Shown in pieces: positions 17,129-24,808 of a stretch of 64,000 nt of DNA (positions are counted from its first letter, which is position 1; each line of letters opens with the position of its first letter). The translations under genes were made by a program, and so were the position numbers. Below the pieces are notes generated by a model. That model was not told the DNA's origin. It did no database searches and saw only the letters and a program-made list of their open reading frames with translations. The stretch comes from Paenibacillus antarcticus (lineage in GTDB: Bacteria > Bacillota > Bacilli > Paenibacillales > Paenibacillaceae): NCBI RefSeq assembly GCF_001637225.1, contig NZ_LVJI01000054.1, positions 62,001 to 126,000 on the forward strand, read 5' to 3'.

Positions 17129-17947
17129 ATGAAAAAATTAAGTTTAATGATTCTGCTAGCTCTGAGTATGGTACTTGTAGCAGCTTGCGGAAACAATGCC
17201 AATAACAATAAAGGTGAAGCGGGAACAGAGGAATCTGTTAAGAAAAGTAGCTTAGATGTAGTCAAAGCAACCGGGAAGCTTCGGATAGGTACAGAAGGTA
17301 CATATGCGCCATTCACATATCATGATGCGAATGGGAAGCTTACGGGGTTCGATGTTGAAATCGCAGAAGAAATCACGAAGCGTCTAGGCGTTGAGCCTGA
17401 ATTCACTGAGACGCAATGGGATGGGCTCGTTGCTGGCATGGATGCGAAACGATTTGATGTTATTTTTAATGAGGTGTCCATTAGAGATGATCGTAAAGCT
17501 AAATATGACTTCTCCGATCCTTATATTGTCTCAAAGGCTGCACTGGTTGTAAGCTCAGACAACAATGAAATTAAGACCTTTGCTGATTTGAAAGGGAAAA
17601 AGTCGGGGCAATCCTTGACAAGTAACCTCGCCGCAATTGCCCGTGAGAATGGTGCTGAGATCGTAGCTGTGGATGGATTTAATCAGGCCATTGACCTGTT
17701 GAGTTCTGGACGTATTGATGCAACTATTAATGACAGCTTGTCTTTTCTAGACTTGAAGAAAAAGAAACCTGATGTGAAGGTCAAACAGGTAGATGAAATA
17801 GCCGAAGGATCTCAAAGTGCTGCGTTATTCCTGAAAGGAAATGATGAACTGGTCAAAGCAGTCAATGAAGCGCTAACCGAAATGAAGAATGACGGAACGT
17901 ATCTAAAAATTTCTAAGAAATATTTTGGAGCAGACGTTTCTAAGTAA
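17129..17947 (+). CDS. tcyA: Amino-acid (probably cystine) ABC transporter binding lipoprotein
   Basis: A 272-residue lipoprotein: signal peptide MKKLSLMILLALSMVLVAAC with lipobox VAAC, then a SBP_bac_3 domain (LRIGTEGTYAPFTYHDANGK, LTGFDVEIAEEI, WDGLVAGMDAKRFDVIFN, then a Ser/Arg ligand region ending in DSLSFLDLKK). The closeness to TcyA/YxeM-type cystine-binding proteins and the three-gene order favour L-cystine as ligand; other polar amino acids remain possible. ATG 17129 is preferred over the GTG at 17102 since the signal peptide starts there. It is anchored on the outer face of the membrane. Confidence 0.85.
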   Translation: MKKLSLMILLALSMVLVAACGNNANNNKGEAGTEESVKKSSLDVVKATGKLRIGTEGTYAPFTYHDANGKLTGFDVEIAEEITKRLGVEPEFTETQWDGLVAGMDAKRFDVIFNEVSIRDDRKAKYDFSDPYIVSKAALVVSSDNNEIKTFADLKGKKSGQSLTSNLAAIARENGAEIVAVDGFNQAIDLLSSGRIDATINDSLSFLDLKKKKPDVKVKQVDEIAEGSQSAALFLKGNDELVKAVNEALTEMKNDGTYLKISKKYFGADVSK

Positions 17948-17991
17948 TATATCTGAATGATAATAAAAAGTCCAAAAAGGATGTCTGATTA

Positions 17992-18660
17992 ATGGATGAA
18001 CGTAAAATACAGATAGTAATTGATTCATTGCTACCCCTGCTTAAAGCTGGGGTGGCTTTTACCATCCCACTAACGCTGATCTCATTTGCAATAGGTTTAA
18101 TATTAGCTGTACTGACAGCACTTGTCCGCATCTCTTCATGGAGGGTCTTAAAGTTAATCTTCCGTTTCTATGTATGGGTCATAAGAGGGACACCTTTATT
18201 AGTGCAGTTATTTATCATTTTTTATGGATTACCTGCCATGGGTATTACATTAGAACCTTTAACAGCAGCCATTATCGGCTTCTCGCTTAGTGTCGGAGCC
18301 TATTCCTCAGAAATCGTACGTGCAGCTATTGTATCCATACCGAAAGGGCAGTGGGAAGCCGCATCATCTATTGGTATGACTCGTAGTCAGGCACTTCGTC
18401 GAATCATTTTACCTCAAGCGACTCGGGTGTCGATTCCTCCCTTAGCGAATACCTTCATCGGATTGGTTAAAGATACGTCACTTGCAGCAAGCATTACGTA
18501 TATGGAGATGTTCCGAACGTCACAACAGATTGTAGCCACTACTTACGAACCACTTCTACTTTACTGCGAAGTTGGCGTGATTTATCTACTATTCTGTTCG
18601 ATTCTGTCTTCTTTGCAAAACTACCTAGAGAGAAGGCTTGCTAGATACTCTGCGAGTTAA
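17992..18660 (+). CDS. tcyB: Amino-acid ABC transporter permease (cystine, TcyB-like)
   Basis: A 222-residue HisM/TcyB-type permease with about five membrane helices. The family motif VIRGTPLLVQLFIIFYG is present, and the EAA loop reads GQWEAASSIGMTRSQALRRI. The C-terminal helix region ends NYLERRLARY. AAAGGATG precedes ATG 17992. It lies 44 nt after the binding protein and 14 nt before the ATPase, so the three are one operon. It would work as a homodimer with TcyC bound on the inner face. Confidence 0.85.
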   Translation: MDERKIQIVIDSLLPLLKAGVAFTIPLTLISFAIGLILAVLTALVRISSWRVLKLIFRFYVWVIRGTPLLVQLFIIFYGLPAMGITLEPLTAAIIGFSLSVGAYSSEIVRAAIVSIPKGQWEAASSIGMTRSQALRRIILPQATRVSIPPLANTFIGLVKDTSLAASITYMEMFRTSQQIVATTYEPLLLYCEVGVIYLLFCSILSSLQNYLERRLARYSAS

Positions 18661-18674
18661 AGGAGGAGATATGA

Positions 18675-19436
18675 GTGATTGAAATACTTGATTTACATAA
18701 GTCTTTTGGCCAACATACCGTATTAAAAGGGATTAATGTGAAGTTAGAACATGGTAAAGTTCTTGTTATTATTGGGCCATCAGGTTCGGGTAAAACAACG
18801 TTGTTGCGTTGCTTCAATCTGCTTGAAGTCCCTGATCGGGGGACCATTGAGCTGGGTGGAATGAAATTAAGTTTTACAGACGCAAAGGAAATCTCACAAC
18901 ACAACGTTGTGGCGTTGCGTAAAAAAACAGGCATGGTCTTTCAGTCGTACAATTTATTTCCACATATGACGACGTTAGGTAACGTGATGGAAGGTCAGAT
19001 CACGGTACAAAAGCGATCGAAAGAAGATGCGCGCAAACGTGCTATGGAATTGCTAGAAAAAGTAGGTCTCGCTGATAAGTCGGATTCCTATCCTCATCAA
19101 TTATCAGGGGGACAACAGCAACGAGTAGCCATTGCTAGAGCAATGGCTGTTGAACCTGAGGTGCTTCTATTCGATGAGCCAACATCGGCACTTGATCCCG
19201 AATTAGTAGGGGAAGTATTGAAGGTCATGAAACAGTTGGCTGCTGAAGGGATGACTATGGTTATAGTCACGCATGAAATGGCGTTTGCGGCTGATGTAGC
19301 GGATAAAATTATCTTAATGGAAGATGGCCTAATTCTAGAAGAAGGCACGCCGGAGGAAGTACTTAAACATCCGAAAAGTACACGTGCACGACAATTTCTT
19401 AATCGCTTGAGCGGTGAAGATGTATTAATCCCATGA
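18675..19436 (+). CDS. tcyC: Amino-acid ABC transporter ATPase (cystine, TcyC-like)
   Basis: A 253-residue PAAT-family ATPase. Walker A is GPSGSGKTT, Q-loop FQSYNLFPHMT, signature LSGGQQQRVAIARAM, Walker B VLLFDEPTSALDPE and switch VTHEM. The start is GTG 18675, with AGGAGG at 18661-18666 giving an 8-nt spacer; the nearby ATG at 18671 is out of frame and stops after three codons. It closes the operon and is followed by a terminator at 19536. Confidence 0.9.
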   Translation: MIEILDLHKSFGQHTVLKGINVKLEHGKVLVIIGPSGSGKTTLLRCFNLLEVPDRGTIELGGMKLSFTDAKEISQHNVVALRKKTGMVFQSYNLFPHMTTLGNVMEGQITVQKRSKEDARKRAMELLEKVGLADKSDSYPHQLSGGQQQRVAIARAMAVEPEVLLFDEPTSALDPELVGEVLKVMKQLAAEGMTMVIVTHEMAFAADVADKIILMEDGLILEEGTPEEVLKHPKSTRARQFLNRLSGEDVLIP

Positions 19437-19535
19437 CAAATCTGATTCTGATAACAAAAAGGATTGGATGGTGCGCTCAGCAAATCATTTGAGGCTATTG
19501 TGGAATAGAGCAGTAGACTTCGGATCTGTTCAAGG

Positions 19536-19572
19536 GAATGAATCATCTGATGTATAGATTCATTCTCTTTAC
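19536..19572. terminator. Terminator between tcyC-like gene and the convergent photolyase
   Basis: GAATGAATC (19536-19544) pairs with GATTCATTC (19557-19565) around a 12-nt loop, followed by TCTTTACTTTTT. It overlaps the last codon of the convergent photolyase gene. Confidence 0.7.
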
Positions 19573-20934
19573 TTTTTGGAATTCAGAATTCGCTTGTAAA
19601 TTTCGATAGCAAGGGCACGCGAACTCTTAAGATCGACAATAGCCCAAGGTTGCGGAAGATGGATATCCTTGTTGGACAGATGTTTAAGCTCAGGTAACCA
19701 TCTTCGAATATAGGTACCATCTGGATCATGAGTCTGGGATTGGGTCACTGGATTCATGACTCGAAAGTATGGAGATGCATCAAATCCAAGCGATGAACTC
19801 CAGAGCCAACCCCCGCGGTTCAACACGTTATCGTAATCACTAAGTTTCATACGGAAATAATGTTCTCCGTAAATAAAGGGACAGCCTAAGTTTTTCGTTA
19901 AAAACATAGCTGTAATCATTCGCAGCCGGTTGGGCATCCAACCGGTTTCGTTTAGTTGTCTCATGGCGGCATCAATGATCGGAATTCCTGTACTGCCTTC
20001 TGACCATGATTGGAAATGTTCCGTACTCAGCTCGGAAAGATCGAAGAGCTTCTCATATCTAAAGTAGTCAGGATTCCAACGGGCCTGATATATATAAAAG
20101 TCCCGCCAGGCAAGTTGTCGTAGCCAAGATTCGGCATCATCTTCCGCGTTCAGTAGCTTATAGTAAACCTCCCGAACGGATAGCGCCCCGACATTCAGAT
20201 GACGACTTATTCGACTCGTACCTTCCTGTGCATATTGGTCGCGGTTAAATGAATAACGATGCAATCGCTCATTAAGGAATTGTTCAAGGGAATGAATAGG
20301 AATCTCATGTTGAGTTGTTGAATTAGGATGACTACCATCTTGAAGCAATCTGTTAAGCTCTTCAGGCAAAGGAAAAGCACTAAGAATTCCATCAGCTATT
20401 TCTACCGTCTCCAAATCCTTTTTGAGTTGCGGAAAAGGGTGGTCTCGATCGTTCAGTCATAAATGTACGCCAGCGACGATAGAAGGGCGTGTATACTTTA
20501 TATGGCTCGGAGCGTCCACTCCATTGTGTGAATTCTAGCAGATCAGCAAGCGTTCCTTCGTCATAGGAAGTAAATGTAATGCCCATCGAATCGGCAGTCT
20601 GTTGTAGCGACTCGTCACGTTTCACTGCATAGGGCGTGTGGTCTGCATGGACTACAATTTCTTCAATTGGATGACTCTGCAGCAACTGACGGACAACAGT
20701 CGATGGCTCTCCGTAAAGGACATGTAGGCGTTTGGATAGATGAGCATACTGCTGTTGTAAGATTTTGACGTGATGTAGGAAATTAGCACCACTATGTTCA
20801 GAGCCCCGTTGATTGCGTAGCAAAAATGAATCGAGAATCAGAACATGTAAACTGGGACGCTGGGCGTAACGGATTGCATCCAGAGCGGGCATGTCGTTGA
20901 TGCGCAGATCCTTGCGATGGATAAATAGTATCAT
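19569..20934 (-). pseudogene. phr: Class I CPD photolyase split by a frameshift
   Basis: Two minus-strand frames together make one photolyase of about 455 residues. The 5' part (20934 down to about 20423) has the antenna domain start MILFIHRKDLRINDMPALDA. The 3' part has the FAD domain with WLRQLAWRDFYIYQARWNP, GWMPNRLRMITAMFLTKNL and GGWLWSSSLGFDASPYFRVM. The frames meet at a run of five T's (five A's in the gene) at 20419-20423; four A's would give a continuous SATQKDLETVEIADG. The enzyme would repair UV-induced pyrimidine dimers using light. It is either a recent loss-of-function mutation or a sequencing indel, because both halves are otherwise well preserved. No strong SD precedes ATG 20934. 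Confidence 0.85.
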
Positions 20935-21073
20935 GGAGTGATATCATATCCTTTCAGAGATGAAGTAGGTATTTCGTCATATATATGATGTCCACGTTTA
21001 GATATCGACTCAGTATAACATAGTAATTTTACGAAAATATGTTTGAATACAACTGAGGATATGAATATGAACT

Positions 21074-21115
21074 AAAAAACCGATACCGGTTAAATACCGA
21101 TATCAGCTTATGGTT
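21074..21115 (-). terminator. Probable terminator of the phytase gene
   Basis: On the minus strand AAACCATA pairs with TATCGGTTT (one bulge), with an inner CGGT/ACCG, and runs into TTTTTT. It starts about 20 nt after the phytase stop codon. The pairing is imperfect. Confidence 0.45.
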
Positions 21116-21133
21116 TGTAGGTTGATCTGAATA

Positions 21134-22534
21134 TTACTTGGTACTTCGTAAAACAAGGTTGCGAGGATTCACATTATTGTCCATGTATAGCGGTGTTTGA
21201 GCACCTTTAGCTATTAACTCCCATGATACGATTTTGAAATTCTGGTTGAGCTCTTTATCACCTTTCATATTCGAATCATCTTGAGCTACAAAGATACCGT
21301 AAGGGAATTGTTCGCCTAAGCCAAAACTTAGAACATCAATACCATCAGTAACTGACGTACCATCTGTATGTATCCCATCAGCGATCGTGAAGTTGGTGAT
21401 GTAGTTATTGTCACCTTCGCGATCATAAATTGCGTAACTATCGTTACCCTGGCTAGAAGCGATTAAATAGCCATGTCCGTCATTTGCATAATACAAAGTA
21501 AGTCCTTCAATATCATCTTGAAGTCTTCGACCATCCGCAATATCTACAGTCGATAGAGCTTTCATACCACCATCTGCTTCTGCACTGAATTTATAAATAG
21601 CATAATCTTCTTCAGCGATATACATCACGCCATATTCATCGTCTGTTACTAATCCTTCTGATTGAGTAGGTAATTTGAACTCACGAACTAGCTTACCCTC
21701 GATTTCCCCTTTACCATTATCATAAATTTCATATTGCTCGAATTCGCCTTCTTTGCCAAGGACCATTGCGTAAAATTTATTTGTTTTCAAGCTATGATAG
21801 AGGCTAAATCCATATACTTCTTCCATCTTCGCTTTAATCGGCTTAGCAACCACATCTTTTAATTCGCCTGTTGAACCATTTATTACGAGTACATCAATCG
21901 TATTTGTAGAACGATTCGTCGCTGCTACGATATCAACTTTCTTATTACCAAGTGGGAAATTATAACGAATATCAACATTATTCATCTTACCAATTTTATG
22001 ATTTTGAAGTTCTTTCCCCTTCAGGTCGTAGACCAACATGCCGCCACCTTTATTCGTAGCAATAAGTTTGGAATTGGCTGCATTTACGGGGTCAACCCAG
22101 ATTGCAGGGTCATCAGCAGCATCTTCACCATCTTCTACAGCATCAGTCTCAACCTGAGCTGTTACAGCGAAGGTAGGTACGATATTGTTTGGATCAAGAA
22201 ATTTAGTGTTCTCATCAAGAATGTTCTGAAGTAAGTTCGAAGGAATCTGCATTTTACCATCTACCAATTTCACTGCGTTGGATAATTCACCACTTTTTCC
22301 AGCAAGTCGATAAGACTTCTCACCTACAGTGAGGGTAGCCGAAAGACCATTCTGCAATTTGATTAACGCCGACTGATCATCACTATCCCAAGTGATTGAC
22401 GCATTGATCTTGTCCATTTGTGATCTTAAAGGCTCGTACCCCGATGTCATTGTACCTGATGCTAAAGTTGTACTTGTCGGAAGTAGAATACCTACTGATA
22501 ATAGTAAAGTTAGTGCCGTGTTCTTTGTGTTCAT
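21134..22534 (-). CDS. Secreted beta-propeller phytase with an N-terminal stalk-like domain
   Basis: About 466 residues. A signal peptide (NTALTLLLSVGILLPTSTTLASG) is followed by a segment of about 80 residues (ASITWDSDDQSALIKLQNG, then VGEKSYRLAGKSGELSN) resembling a copper-amine-oxidase-N-type stalk unit, and then the six-bladed phytase. Phytase hallmarks are DAADDPAIWVDP, IVAATNRS, SEGLVTDDEYGVMYIAEED and DDIEGLTLYY, acidic patches that bind calcium and phosphate. It would release phosphate from phytate outside the cell. ATG 22534 is preferred over a TTG at 22546. A PhoP-box-like region lies upstream, consistent with the phosphate-starvation control known for Bacillus phytases. Confidence 0.9.
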   Translation of the reverse strand: MNTKNTALTLLLSVGILLPTSTTLASGTMTSGYEPLRSQMDKINASITWDSDDQSALIKLQNGLSATLTVGEKSYRLAGKSGELSNAVKLVDGKMQIPSNLLQNILDENTKFLDPNNIVPTFAVTAQVETDAVEDGEDAADDPAIWVDPVNAANSKLIATNKGGGMLVYDLKGKELQNHKIGKMNNVDIRYNFPLGNKKVDIVAATNRSTNTIDVLVINGSTGELKDVVAKPIKAKMEEVYGFSLYHSLKTNKFYAMVLGKEGEFEQYEIYDNGKGEIEGKLVREFKLPTQSEGLVTDDEYGVMYIAEEDYAIYKFSAEADGGMKALSTVDIADGRRLQDDIEGLTLYYANDGHGYLIASSQGNDSYAIYDREGDNNYITNFTIADGIHTDGTSVTDGIDVLSFGLGEQFPYGIFVAQDDSNMKGDKELNQNFKIVSWELIAKGAQTPLYMDNNVNPRNLVLRSTK

Positions 22535-22602
22535 TAAATAATCCAACCTCTCTGTTGTTGTATGTTTGCAAAAGCTAACTATAACGACGATTTATTTTGG
22601 CA

Positions 22603-22644
22603 GTATATTCTAATTGTGAATAGATTGTAAATTCTAATTGTATC
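22603..22644 (-). promoter_or_regulatory. PhoP-box-like direct repeats upstream of the phytase
   Basis: On the minus strand TTTACA (22631-22626) and TTCACA (22620-22615) are exactly 11 nt apart, and weaker copies GATACA (22644-22639) and ATATAC (22608-22603) flank them. The PhoP consensus is four TT(A/T/C)ACA repeats spaced by about 5 nt. It lies 70-110 nt before the start codon. Confidence 0.5.
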
Positions 22645-22719
22645 AGTTTGAAAATTGATGGAATAATCAAGGTTTGTGTTCAATTAACATCAATATAGTG
22701 AATTTATAGAGATTAGAAA

Positions 22720-22779
22720 TAGCCGTCTAATGTAAAAAGAATCGGGTTACAGGCGATTCTTTTTTACATTAGACGGCTA
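22720..22779. terminator. Exceptionally long, near-perfect stem-loop, likely bidirectional terminator
   Basis: Arms 22720-22744 (25 nt) and 22754-22779 (26 nt) pair with a single unpaired base around a 9-nt loop. The inner part AAAGAATCG/CGATTCTTT with T-runs is a normal terminator for the OsmC gene transcribed leftward; the outer TAGCCGTCTAATG/CATTAGACGGCTA extension is unusual. Confidence 0.75.
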
Positions 22780-22868
22780 CCATATGAATATAAGTACCAT
22801 CTTAAAATTATTCTAGACAACATTGCTAACACTAATGTTAACATTGCATTGATGCATCAAGTCAGGTA

Positions 22869-23315
22869 TTAATTTTCTATTATGATCCGATCTAACTTGA
22901 CGTTAACGGGATTGGCAATGGTATCTCCAACCGGACATTTACTCTCCAAGTATCGTACAAATTCCTCAACCTTCTCCTTAGGAGAAGTAGTTTTGATAGT
23001 GAAAGTATAACGGATATCAGAATAACCTGGACGAACATCGGACTTGTTAAAGAATCCATCGAGATCAAGATCTCCTTCAACGTCTACACGGAAATCATCA
23101 AGTTTCACTCCGAACTTAGGAGCATAGACTCTCGCGACGATCGACTGACATGCACCCAGAGAGGCTAGTAGAACTTCGACAGGATTCATTCCGGTATCTG
23201 TTCCGCCCAAACTTTCCGGTTCATCTATGATCAGCTCGAAATTTCTGGCAGTCGTTTTCACTTTAACGCCATCTTGTAAATGCGCAGTAGCTTTGAAAGT
23301 TTGATTTGCAGCCAT
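22869..23315 (-). CDS. OsmC-family peroxidase
   Basis: A 148-residue OsmC/Ohr-superfamily protein. The two redox cysteines are visible in SLGACQSIVARVYA and LESKCPVGDT, and the family start pattern with NPVEVLLASLGAC is clear. These dimeric enzymes reduce organic or fatty-acid hydroperoxides in the cytoplasm. The YhfA-like motif arrangement (GTDTGMNPVEV) favours the OsmC/YhfA branch over Ohr. ATG 23315 has AAGGGAG 8 nt upstream; the in-frame upstream extension is unsupported. The long stem-loop at 22720-22779 would end its transcript. Confidence 0.9.
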   Translation of the reverse strand: MAANQTFKATAHLQDGVKVKTTARNFELIIDEPESLGGTDTGMNPVEVLLASLGACQSIVARVYAPKFGVKLDDFRVDVEGDLDLDGFFNKSDVRPGYSDIRYTFTIKTTSPKEKVEEFVRYLESKCPVGDTIANPVNVKLDRIIIEN

Positions 23316-23491
23316 TGTACACGCTCCCTTAATAATGTTATGAAATAATTGAAAATCATAATGCACACTAAACTACTAGGAATTATTTGTATTATATCAA
23401 TGGTAATGATTTACTGTCAATTGATTTCGAATTAGGAAGGGGATTTCATTTACTTGTTCCAAGTCCAAATCGGACATATTTAGAAAACAAC

Positions 23492-23513
23492 AAAAAACCG
23501 CTTTCGAGGCGGT
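23492..23513 (-). terminator. Terminator of the small lipoprotein gene
   Basis: ACCGC (23497-23501) and GCGGT (23509-23513) form a short GC-rich stem; on the minus strand it is followed by TTTTTTG. It lies about 80 nt after the lipoprotein stop codon. Confidence 0.7.
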
Positions 23514-23591
23514 ATATCTTTTGATTAATGTAGAAGTGTTGTAGAAAATGCAGGGATCGTTCTCTTATTACAATAGCTAAATTAAATGAGC

Positions 23592-23885
23592 TCAGCAGAT
23601 TGTAACACTACTTCTAGAAATGGTCCCATCTTTGTCATTCACATCATCTGTACCGTTTTCGCAATTACTTTTCCTATCCCAGTTTATTTCGTACTCATTG
23701 TTTATGTGTTCTATTGAAATGATAGTCGTTTTGTGATTATTGCTATTTTTCTCCTGATATCGATGTACAATGGATCTGGCTTGTTCTTCTGATATTTGAA
23801 CAACTTCTGGTTTTGTTTGACTTTGACAACCACTCAATATTGCGATTAGTACAACAAATAACAAAATGGATTGTTTGTAATAGAT
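23592..23885 (-). CDS. Small putative lipoprotein, probable non-standard ATC start
   Basis: Reading from 23885 gives (I)YYKQSILLFVVLIAILSGC, a compact lipoprotein signal with lipobox LSGC, followed by a polar domain of about 77 residues ending SSVTIC. No known domain is recognised; the ISEEQARSIVHRYQ segment resembles small PepSY-like lipoproteins only loosely. AAGGAG (23899-23894) lies exactly 8 nt before ATC 23885-23883, and no ATG or GTG exists in frame; TTG 23864 would cut off the positive part of the signal and has no SD. So either the start is AUC, or an ATG was mutated and the gene is silent. Confidence 0.5.
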   Translation of the reverse strand: MYYKQSILLFVVLIAILSGCQSQTKPEVVQISEEQARSIVHRYQEKNSNNHKTTIISIEHINNEYEINWDRKSNCENGTDDVNDKDGTISRSSVTIC

Positions 23886-24060
23886 AGCGACTTCTCCTTC
23901 CGATTCATGTATTTCTTGTTGTCTTAATAACGAAGCGATGCCAGAGAATGTTGCAGATTACTGGGCTTCAAAACCATCAGGTTCAACAATGTAAATCATA
24001 TCTAAAAGGGGGACGGTAGATTCCGGTTTTCTTTTGTTGAAATTTATTTTATGTGAACTA

Positions 24061-24108
24061 TTGAATGATGAACAGACTCGTGTTAATATACTGAATGAAC
24101 GTTCAGTA
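24061..24108 (+). promoter_or_regulatory. tetR promoter with TetR operator site 1
   Basis: TTGAAT (24061-24066), 17 nt, TAATAT (24084-24089), then the perfect palindrome TGAACGTTCA (24096-24105) over the expected transcription start. The surrounding AATGAACGTTCAGTAT recurs before the MFS gene. Confidence 0.75.
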
Positions 24109-24160
24109 TTAATCAAAAAAACAATTTGGAGATTACATTGTTGAATCGGAGTGGAAGTAT

Positions 24161-24688
24161 GTGAATAAAAAGCAGTTGCAAAGCGAGGATACCAAAAAAA
24201 GAGTTGCGGACGCTGCAAGAGGTCTATTTGCTCAAAAGGGGTACAAAGCAACTTCCATTGAGGACATTGTGGGAATTACCGGGAGTAGTAAAGGGAATAT
24301 CTATTACCATTTTAAAAGTAAAGAGGGTTTGTTTCTGTATCTTATTGATGAGTGGGATCAGGAATGGGAGCAACAGTGGCAAGAGAAAGAGTCACTTTAC
24401 ACAACAACGACAGAAAAGCTGTACGGGGTTGCAGAGCAAATGGTTCTTGAAGAACGAATAACCGAAATGATTAAGGGACACCTTGATTTCTATCAAAAAT
24501 TGATACAACAAGGTATAGATAACGGAGAATTCAAGCAAAACAATGTGGAGGGTCTTTCCGTAGTTTTTGAAAGTTTAACGATGGGGCTCAGTCAAATGTC
24601 TCGTAAATTAAATAAGAAGGATGCACTCGCATTATATCATTTAGCCATCACAGTATTCCTGCATGGGATCGCCAAAGAGCCCAACTGA
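24161..24688 (+). CDS. TetR-family repressor of the adjacent MFS efflux gene
   Basis: A 175-residue regulator. Its N-terminus (KKRVADAARGLFAQKGYKATS, then IVGITGSSKGNIYYHFKSKEGLF) is the TetR helix-turn-helix. The variable C-terminal part would bind a hydrophobic drug-like effector. The start is GTG 24161 with GGAGTGG about 8 nt upstream. It lies directly upstream of a multidrug MFS gene, and the same 16-bp operator occurs in both promoters, so it most likely represses both genes until an effector binds. It resembles the regulators of Bmr/NorA-like pumps in position. Confidence 0.9.
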   Translation: MNKKQLQSEDTKKRVADAARGLFAQKGYKATSIEDIVGITGSSKGNIYYHFKSKEGLFLYLIDEWDQEWEQQWQEKESLYTTTTEKLYGVAEQMVLEERITEMIKGHLDFYQKLIQQGIDNGEFKQNNVEGLSVVFESLTMGLSQMSRKLNKKDALALYHLAITVFLHGIAKEPN

Positions 24689-24705
24689 TTCTAATAGTAT
24701 GAAGA

Positions 24706-24753
24706 TTGTAGAGTAGAGAATACATGTCATATTACAAAATGAACGTTCAGTAT
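24706..24753 (+). promoter_or_regulatory. MFS gene promoter with TetR operator site 2
   Basis: TTGTAG (24706-24711), 18 nt, TATTAC (24730-24735), then TGAACGTTCA (24740-24749) within AATGAACGTTCAGTAT, identical over 16 nt to operator site 1. Confidence 0.7.
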
Positions 24754-24808
24754 AGTTGTTCACACAAAATTTCAGCATAGAGATTGCAAAATTCGGGGGA
24801 TTATTTCA

